A stretch of 10,075 nucleotides of DNA from JACKGS01 sp964448015 (GTDB taxonomy: Bacteria; Patescibacteriota; Saccharimonadia; Saccharimonadales; UBA7683), in assembly GCA_964448015.1 (NCBI GenBank), contig CAYUUV010000034.1:1-10075 (forward strand), read 5' to 3'. Made by a program: the position numbers and the translations under genes. Under the pieces are notes generated by a model. The model was not told the DNA's origin, searched no databases, and saw only the letters and a program-made list of their open reading frames with translations. Each line of letters starts with the position of its first letter. Within the stretch, counting starts at the first letter, position 1. This document shows positions 6,741 to 10,075 of this stretch, piece after piece.

Positions 6741-6823
6741 GTCACCTTGAATTTACCGTGCCCCGAGAAGCTTTTCGGGGATTCAGGATCCAATCATTAA
6801 TAATGAGCTACGTGAGGCAGTTT
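6741..6823. repeat. REP-like palindromic element A, with internal hairpin
   Basis: The element starts GTCACCTTGAATTTA (6741-6755). It continues with a 25-nt segment holding a 10+10 nt hairpin (6761-6780, CCCCGAGAAG with CTTTTCGGGG, one G-T pair). It ends with ATTCAGGATCCAAT (6781-6794) and an AT-rich tail to 6823. The outer arms CTTGAAT and ATTCAGG pair. It is related to element B at 7654-7713 (about 74 percent identity without gaps over the tail) but carries the extra 25 nt exactly in the loop. It lies between the SpoU-family gene and prmC. No U-tract follows on either strand, so I do not call a terminator. Confidence 0.7.
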
Positions 6824-6858
6824 TTCCATATTTCATGTTGCCTATTTCGTATTTCTCG
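6824..6858. repeat. Degenerate 7-bp array, unit about TTTCATA, at the methyltransferase 3' end
   Basis: Five in-phase 7-mers vary around TTTCATA/TTTCGTA. It is the same unit family as the arrays at 124-210. On the minus strand it supplies the last residues and the TAG stop (6844-6842) of the SpoU-family gene. Confidence 0.6.
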
Positions 6859-7645
6859 CCGCTTTGCCGCGCTGTCGCACGACTTCGTAGGCCAGAACCG
6901 CTGCGGCATTACTGACATTGAGTGAATCATTGCTTCCGCACATCGGAATCATAACCGGCTGACTCCGCTGCTTCCAGAAATCACTTAGACCTTCATGTTC
7001 GGTACCCAGTAAAAGCGCAGTCGGGTTGCTAAAATCCGCATCAGTATAGTATTTTGAATCTTTCGCAAGAATCGCGCCGTAAGCGGTAATTTCATGCCGC
7101 TCTAAAAAGTCATAAACCGCTTCGCTACTGGCGGCAACAACCTGTTTTGTGAAGATTGTGCCGACGCTCGAACGAATAACATTCGGATTAAAAATATCCG
7201 CCCGTTCATCACACACAATAACGCCATCCGCACCGGCGCCATCCGCTGTACGAATAATTGCCCCAAGGTTGCCCGGTTTTTCTACCGATTCAACGATCAA
7301 AAAGAATGGATTTTCGCCAAAATTGAGTTCATCGAGAGATTTCTGCTTCGCTTCAAAAACCGCAAGCAATCCTTCGGTACCACCACGATAAGCAATCTTC
7401 TCATATACCTCGCGACTCACGATAATAACTTCTCTTAGTTCCGAGAACTGAGAACCTAGATCTTCCCCAAAGATTTCTGGGCAGATAAACATACATCTCG
7501 TCGCGTAACCACCGTCAATTGCATAGGCAATCTCTTTTGCACCTTCAACTAAAAAGACACCCTCCTCACGGCGAGCACTATTTTTATGCAAACTTTTTAC
7601 CCATTTAATCTTCGGGTTACTCGTGCTGGTGATATTAATATTCAT
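6842..7645 (-). CDS. SpoU/TrmH-family RNA 2'-O-ribose methyltransferase
   Basis: This 267-aa SPOUT enzyme transfers a methyl group from SAM to a ribose 2'-OH of rRNA or tRNA. The N-terminal substrate-binding domain (about 1-100) opens with ITSTSNPKIKWVKSL and contains FLVEGAKEI (31-39). The trefoil-knot catalytic domain has the three SpoU motifs: KPGNLGAIIRTADGAGADGV (123-142), ALLLGTEHEGL (210-220), and IPMCGSNDSLNVSNAAAVLA (233-252) followed by YEVVRQR. This resembles the RlmB/TsnR-like 23S rRNA branch more than tRNA TrmH, but the exact target cannot be read from sequence, so I give no symbol. The ATG at 7645 has only a weak GGGA Shine-Dalgarno (7653-7650). Palindromic element B lies in the leader. 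Its stop codon falls inside a 7-bp array. It is probably co-transcribed with prmC. Confidence 0.92.
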   Translation of the reverse strand: MNINITSTSNPKIKWVKSLHKNSARREEGVFLVEGAKEIAYAIDGGYATRCMFICPEIFGEDLGSQFSELREVIIVSREVYEKIAYRGGTEGLLAVFEAKQKSLDELNFGENPFFLIVESVEKPGNLGAIIRTADGAGADGVIVCDERADIFNPNVIRSSVGTIFTKQVVAASSEAVYDFLERHEITAYGAILAKDSKYYTDADFSNPTALLLGTEHEGLSDFWKQRSQPVMIPMCGSNDSLNVSNAAAVLAYEVVRQRGKAARNTK

Positions 7646-7653
7646 TTCGTCCC

Positions 7654-7713
7654 GTCATCCTGAATCTAGTTCAGGATCCAATTATCAATTCTGAGCAAAG
7701 CGAATCAGCTTTC
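7654..7713. repeat. REP-like palindromic element B upstream of the methyltransferase gene
   Basis: GTCATCCTGAATCTAGTTCA begins the element, with arms CCTGAA (7659-7664) and TTCAGG (7670-7675) around a 5-nt loop. The tail GGATCCAATTATCAATTCTG and about 20 further nt align without gaps to the tail of element A at 6781-6823. Both are in the same orientation and both run directly into a 7-bp array. It starts 9 nt from the ATG at 7645, so it would sit in the 5' leader of that mRNA. Confidence 0.7.
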
Positions 7714-7748
7714 ATTCTATAATCTAAAATCTAGATTCTAAATTCTTA
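7714..7748. repeat. 7-bp array, unit about ATTCTAA, after element B
   Basis: Five in-phase 7-mers vary around ATTCTAA/AATCTAA. It directly follows element B, just as the TTTCATA array follows element A. It also contains the palindrome AATCTAGATT (7728-7737). Confidence 0.7.
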
Positions 7749-7752
7749 TTCA

Positions 7753-7761
7753 AGTATACCA
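7753..7761 (-). promoter_or_regulatory. Probable promoter for the methyltransferase-prmC operon
   Basis: On the minus strand TGGTATACT (7761-7753) is an extended -10 box like the lepB one. No clear -35 is seen. It would give a leader of about 100 nt that includes the ATTCTAA array and element B. Confidence 0.45.
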
Positions 7762-7798
7762 GTAATCCACAAAATTATCACACAACATACTTTACCTG

Positions 7799-7829
7799 TT
7801 GACAAACATAAGCATTAGTAGTATAATGC
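7799..7829 (+). promoter_or_regulatory. Consensus promoter with palindrome over the -10, before the 177-aa gene
   Basis: TTGACA (7799-7804), a 17-nt spacer and TATAAT (7822-7827) are both perfect. GCATTA (7812-7817) and TAATGC (7824-7829) form an inverted repeat covering the -10, a likely repressor site. The predicted leader is about 29 nt with only a weak AGG (7851-7853) before the ATG at 7863. Confidence 0.75.
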
Positions 7830-7862
7830 AAAGGTAAGAATAGCATAAACAGGTATAACAAC

Positions 7863-8396
7863 ATGATAGATCCAGATGCAACACCAAATATGGTAGCTGA
7901 TACCAATGAGAAATTTGTACATCCGAAAGAGGCGGTTGCAACCAGTAATCGAGAGGTGATCGAAGCTATTTATAGAGCCAGTCATGAATTGCCCCCAGAT
8001 GCCTTGGTTGCAGAAACGAATGGCTCAAGAGCCTACGCCAGTCATGCCGGTCTCATACGGTTGGTGTATGAAAACGAACGCGGAGCTCGTGATACTACAG
8101 ATGCCTCTGTGACAAATCCAGCAGTTGAAAAGCTGTTGGCACTTTTTGCGGACGGTACGGTAGTTCGCGAAGCGCTACCGGGAGCTGTCAGAGGTTTCAA
8201 GCCAGAAGACGATCCGTTATACCAGGCCATTCCCAAGGCCTGGAGCCCAGTGTGTGTGTTTACCGACGCCAAGTCCGGTGAAATTATTTGTTATTCAGTA
8301 AAAACTGATTCGTACAGCGGGGCAGAGACGGTACTTGTTTCTCCAGAGCATATTGATACAGAAAAGGTAGAGGCACTCCATTCTGCTCGTCAGTAG
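7863..8396 (+). CDS. Hypothetical protein, 177 aa
   Basis: I do not recognise this protein. It is soluble and acidic, with no signal peptide or membrane segment. Segments that could be helical are at about 27-42 (SNREVIEAIYRASHEL) and 87-95 (PAVEKLLAL). The C-terminal half has alternating hydrophobic stretches suggestive of beta strands (SPVCVFTDAKSGEIICYSV at about 127-145, AETVLVSPEHI at about 153-163). A small alpha-plus-beta domain is plausible. It has its own consensus promoter with an inverted repeat and is monocistronic as far as the window shows: the next gene has its own promoter 100 bp downstream. The ATG at 7863 is the first in frame after the promoter. No function is proposed. Confidence 0.75.
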   Translation: MIDPDATPNMVADTNEKFVHPKEAVATSNREVIEAIYRASHELPPDALVAETNGSRAYASHAGLIRLVYENERGARDTTDASVTNPAVEKLLALFADGTVVREALPGAVRGFKPEDDPLYQAIPKAWSPVCVFTDAKSGEIICYSVKTDSYSGAETVLVSPEHIDTEKVEALHSARQ

Positions 8397-8454
8397 GCTG
8401 TGTACTAGTCTTTGAGGCTTATAATTGGCTGAACTAAAGTAGTAATAAATAATT

Positions 8455-8489
8455 CCTTGACTTGACATTATTCAAGGTATAGCTATAAT
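8455..8489 (+). promoter_or_regulatory. Promoter and probable operator of the toxin-antitoxin operon
   Basis: TTGACA (8462-8467), a 16-nt spacer and TATAAT (8484-8489) form a near-perfect promoter. Two dyads overlap it: CCTTGA (8455-8460) with TCAAGG (8472-8477) around the -35, and the 10-bp palindrome TATAGCTATA (8478-8487) over the -10. Autorepression by the antitoxin is the usual arrangement. The ATG at 8497 follows the -10 by only 7 nt, so the transcript is probably leaderless. Confidence 0.75.
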
Positions 8490-8496
8490 GTAAGGC

Positions 8497-8769
8497 ATGA
8501 ACAATTCTGTAAATAGTATAAAATTAACGGGTAAGTGCCAGATTACCGTACCAGCTCAGGTCGTGCGACAGCTTGGGCTGCAGCGAGGAGACCTTTTGCA
8601 ATATACCGTGCAGGGTCGGAAACTTGTTCTTATGCCACGGCCTAGTGTTCGGGAGTATTTACGGGATACATGGGTCGAGAATGCTCAGGCGAACACTGGT
8701 CAGGCTACCGATGATTCCATCAAAAAAACACTTCGTGATTATCACACAAAACAGACAGATAGGCCGTAA
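8497..8769 (+). CDS. vapB: AbrB/SpoVT-fold antitoxin (VapB type)
   Basis: This 90-aa protein has an N-terminal swapped-hairpin AbrB DNA-binding domain at about 8-47. Its signature is IKLTGKCQITVPAQVVRQLG followed by LQRGDLLQYTVQGRKLVL. The C-terminal part (about 49-86), beginning PRPSVREYLRDTW, is the expected toxin-neutralising tail. In this family the antitoxin binds its own promoter and wraps the toxin with its C-terminus. The two palindromes in the promoter are candidate binding sites. There is no Shine-Dalgarno; the ATG lies 7 nt after the -10. The stop abuts the toxin start (TAAATG), which implies translational coupling and fixed stoichiometry. Confidence 0.88.
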   Translation: MNNSVNSIKLTGKCQITVPAQVVRQLGLQRGDLLQYTVQGRKLVLMPRPSVREYLRDTWVENAQANTGQATDDSIKKTLRDYHTKQTDRP

Positions 8770-9162
8770 ATGGCATTGGCGATCATTGATACTAATTTGG
8801 TTATACGTTTAGTTACCTATGACGTACCAGAGTTGGCGCATCAGGCGGAAGCTATGATTGATCCCATGGACGATAAGATGATAGAACTGCCTTTATACGT
8901 TCTAGCTGAAGTGGTATATGTACTGGCGTATAACCGGCACTATCAATATTCGCGCGACCGTATCAATAAGAGCTTGCATCATATTATCAATATTCCACAA
9001 TTTCGGCTTAACCACAGTATTGCCAGGCAGGCACTTAATGTGTTTGCTCACACTAAACTAGATTTTGTTGACTGCTTACTACTGGCAGAGCGCAATCATG
9101 CTGGCCAAAATTTGCTCACATTCGATAAAGAATTGCTTAAAGAAGCGGCAAAGTACCAATAA
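8770..9162 (+). CDS. vapC: PIN-domain ribonuclease toxin (VapC type)
   Basis: This 130-aa protein is a single PIN domain, a metal-dependent RNase. The acidic residues expected of the active site are visible: Asp7 in AIIDTNLVIR, Glu47 in VLAEVVYVL, Asp98 and Asp101 in KLDFVDCLLLAE, and Asp119 in LLTFDKELLK. All positions are kept, so the enzyme looks intact. VapC toxins usually cleave tRNA or 23S rRNA; the target cannot be predicted here. Its ATG directly follows the antitoxin stop. It ends 20 bp before the stop of a minus-strand mini-ORF, with no terminator hairpin in between. Confidence 0.9.
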   Translation: MALAIIDTNLVIRLVTYDVPELAHQAEAMIDPMDDKMIELPLYVLAEVVYVLAYNRHYQYSRDRINKSLHHIINIPQFRLNHSIARQALNVFAHTKLDFVDCLLLAERNHAGQNLLTFDKELLKEAAKYQ

Positions 9163-9182
9163 ATCAAAAATCGACCAGATAA

Positions 9183-9257
9183 CTACTGCATTTCGTGGGC
9201 AAGCTGCAATTCGTAGCTCTGTAGTTTGGCGATGACATCGTTGATGTTGTTATTCAA
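9183..9257 (-). CDS. 24-codon mini-ORF, copy 2 (TTG start), paralogous to the one at 9998-10072
   Basis: Starting at TTG 9257 this encodes 24 residues containing DVIAKLQSYELQLAHEMQ, then TAG. It matches the mini-ORF at 9998-10072 at 17 of 24 residues and about 57 of 75 nt, with the same length and no gaps. Several differences are synonymous third-position changes, which suggests past coding selection. It lies 24 nt after the stop of the 239-aa gene, in the same frame. There is no ATG and no good Shine-Dalgarno, so it may be a decaying copy rather than a live gene. The peptide is predicted to be helical. No function is recognised. Confidence 0.5.
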   Translation of the reverse strand: MNNNINDVIAKLQSYELQLAHEMQ

Positions 9258-9281
9258 CTCAAAGCAGGTTCTTTTGATGGC

Positions 9282-10001
9282 TTAGTGAAGTTCTCGCCTT
9301 ACACTGTCAATGATAGACTTCCATAGCAACGAAACTTTTACTACTTCTGCTTCTTCGGCTAGAGTTTTACTCACGAAGAAGCTGACACTTGGGAAATCAT
9401 CACCATTTTCGGCTACGAGAATTTCAGTGGCCGAGTCGGGGATATCGCCGTCCCACAACATTGAGCTGATGGCGACGCCGGGATATCCAAGTAGCATGCC
9501 AAAGCGGAGATTGTGCGGAAACCACGCATTATCCCAGCTTTTCGGCAATAGTTCTTGATCGATCATGTTTGCGAGGCTTCTTTCAAACATAAAAAACCAT
9601 TCAACAAGATCTTGCCGCTGGAACCCAATCGGAGGTTTGATTTTATTCTTGAGGATTGCATATTTTTGGTCTAGCTTTTTGATTTCCGATTGATTCACCA
9701 GGGAAAAAGAAGTGAAGTCGACATCATCGTAAGGGGTGATTTCATTGAATATTGCAATGGAGTGCTCTGCCAGTAGTGCCGCAAGCTTCTTTTGCTCAGC
9801 GTCGCTTAGGCTTTCGAACCCATTATAGGGGCTGACGGCCCGCGCGCCTGCAAGAACCAGGATGTTGCTTGGTTCAAGTAATAGCTTTTTTGCGGCGGGC
9901 ATTGCGGCGCTTGCTGACTGAATAATGGCGGTGGCTTTTGCCGCCATATGACTGCTTGAATCTGATGGTAGTTTGAACTTGAGTTCGGTGTACTTTTTCA
10001 C
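9282..10001 (-). CDS. Hypothetical protein, 239 aa
   Basis: I do not recognise this protein. It has no signal peptide or membrane segment and looks cytosolic. The N-terminal part has an Ala/Ser/Lys-rich helix (about 19-41) and NILVLAGARAVSPYNGF (46-62). A charged region at about 64-122 is followed by an aromatic stretch (LVEWFFMFERSLANMIDQEL, 132-151) and WFPHNLRFGMLLGYPGVAIS (160-179), which looks like the most conserved core. The start is GTG at 10001; its bases overlap the TGA stop of the preceding mini-ORF (GTGA), a standard coupling arrangement, and GAGAGA just upstream could act as Shine-Dalgarno. A second copy of that mini-ORF follows its stop. This suggests one unit of a duplicated mini-ORF plus large-ORF cassette. 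Confidence 0.78.
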   Translation of the reverse strand: MKKYTELKFKLPSDSSSHMAAKATAIIQSASAAMPAAKKLLLEPSNILVLAGARAVSPYNGFESLSDAEQKKLAALLAEHSIAIFNEITPYDDVDFTSFSLVNQSEIKKLDQKYAILKNKIKPPIGFQRQDLVEWFFMFERSLANMIDQELLPKSWDNAWFPHNLRFGMLLGYPGVAISSMLWDGDIPDSATEILVAENGDDFPSVSFFVSKTLAEEAEVVKVSLLWKSIIDSVRRELH

Positions 10002-10075
10002 TGCATCTCTCGGGCGAGTTGGGATTCGTAGCTTTGTAGTTTGGCGATGATGTCGTCGATGTCGCCGTTCATGGC
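9998..10075 (-). CDS. 24-codon mini-ORF, copy 1, overlapping the 239-aa gene
   Basis: From the ATG at 10072 this encodes 24 residues containing IDDIIAKLQSYESQLAREMQ and stops at TGA 10000-9998, sharing two bases with the GTG of the next gene. The heptad-like hydrophobic spacing suggests a short amphipathic helix. The frame is open to the window edge, one codon upstream of the ATG, so this could instead be the C-terminus of a longer protein. The matching 24-codon length of copy 2 supports the ATG as a true start. Function unknown. Confidence 0.55.
   Translation of the reverse strand, partial: AMNGDIDDIIAKLQSYESQLAREMQ

Noticed and set aside
6761..6780. Hairpin CCCCGAGAAG/CTTTTCGGGG as a Rho-independent terminator
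   Set aside because: No run of T follows it on either strand, and it is explained as the core of a REP-like element.
6741..7748. Insertion sequence or integron cassette around the methyltransferase gene
   Set aside because: There is no transposase or integrase, and no terminal inverted repeats or target duplications are clear; only small repeats in direct orientation.
8573..8812. 79-aa plus-strand frame across vapB-vapC
   Set aside because: It is out of frame with the antitoxin and toxin, both of which have recognisable domains.

Overview
The window reads like a chromosomal segment of a Patescibacteria/CPR bacterium, most likely Candidatus Saccharibacteria. This is inferred from the gene set (ParAB, signal peptidase I, LytR-CpsA-Psr protein, HtrA, PrmC, SpoU-type methyltransferase), the compact layout, the mixture of Shine-Dalgarno and apparently leaderless starts, and standard stop-codon use. 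No rRNA, tRNA, CRISPR array, transposase or phage gene is visible, and no gene-free stretch exceeds 300 bases.

Layout, left to right. (1) Positions 1-1097 hold the 3' end of parA and a complete parB on the + strand, separated by an inverted pair of 7-nt repeat arrays. (2) Positions 1173-5844 are an envelope block. lepB (minus) diverges from a LytR-CpsA-Psr glycopolymer transferase (plus), which is followed by a polytopic membrane protein of unknown function and an HtrA-type serine protease. (3) Positions 5841-7645 carry prmC and a SpoU/TrmH-family RNA 2'-O-methyltransferase on the minus strand. This block is full of 7-bp tandem arrays and contains two related palindromic elements. (4) Positions 7863-9162 hold an unrecognised 177-aa gene behind a consensus promoter, then a VapBC-type toxin-antitoxin pair (AbrB-fold antitoxin, PIN toxin) behind another strong promoter with palindromes. 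(5) Positions 9183-10075 (minus) hold an unrecognised 239-aa protein with a 24-codon mini-ORF on each side; the two mini-ORFs are paralogous.

How the genes fit together. ParAB segregates the chromosome. LepB, the LCP protein, the membrane protein and HtrA all act at or across the cytoplasmic membrane: preprotein processing, attachment of glycopolymer to the wall, and quality control. PrmC and the SpoU enzyme modify the translation apparatus (release factor and RNA). The right end is accessory: toxin-antitoxin plus duplicated small genes.

The least ordinary signal is a class of 7-bp tandem arrays with several different unit sequences. They occur between parA and parB, inside and at both ends of prmC, and next to both palindromic elements flanking the methyltransferase gene. 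Inside prmC the arrays are stop-free in all three sense frames and supply the N-terminal tail, an interdomain linker, a loop before the catalytic motif, and the stop codon. The second signal is the repeated mini-ORF around the 239-aa gene.
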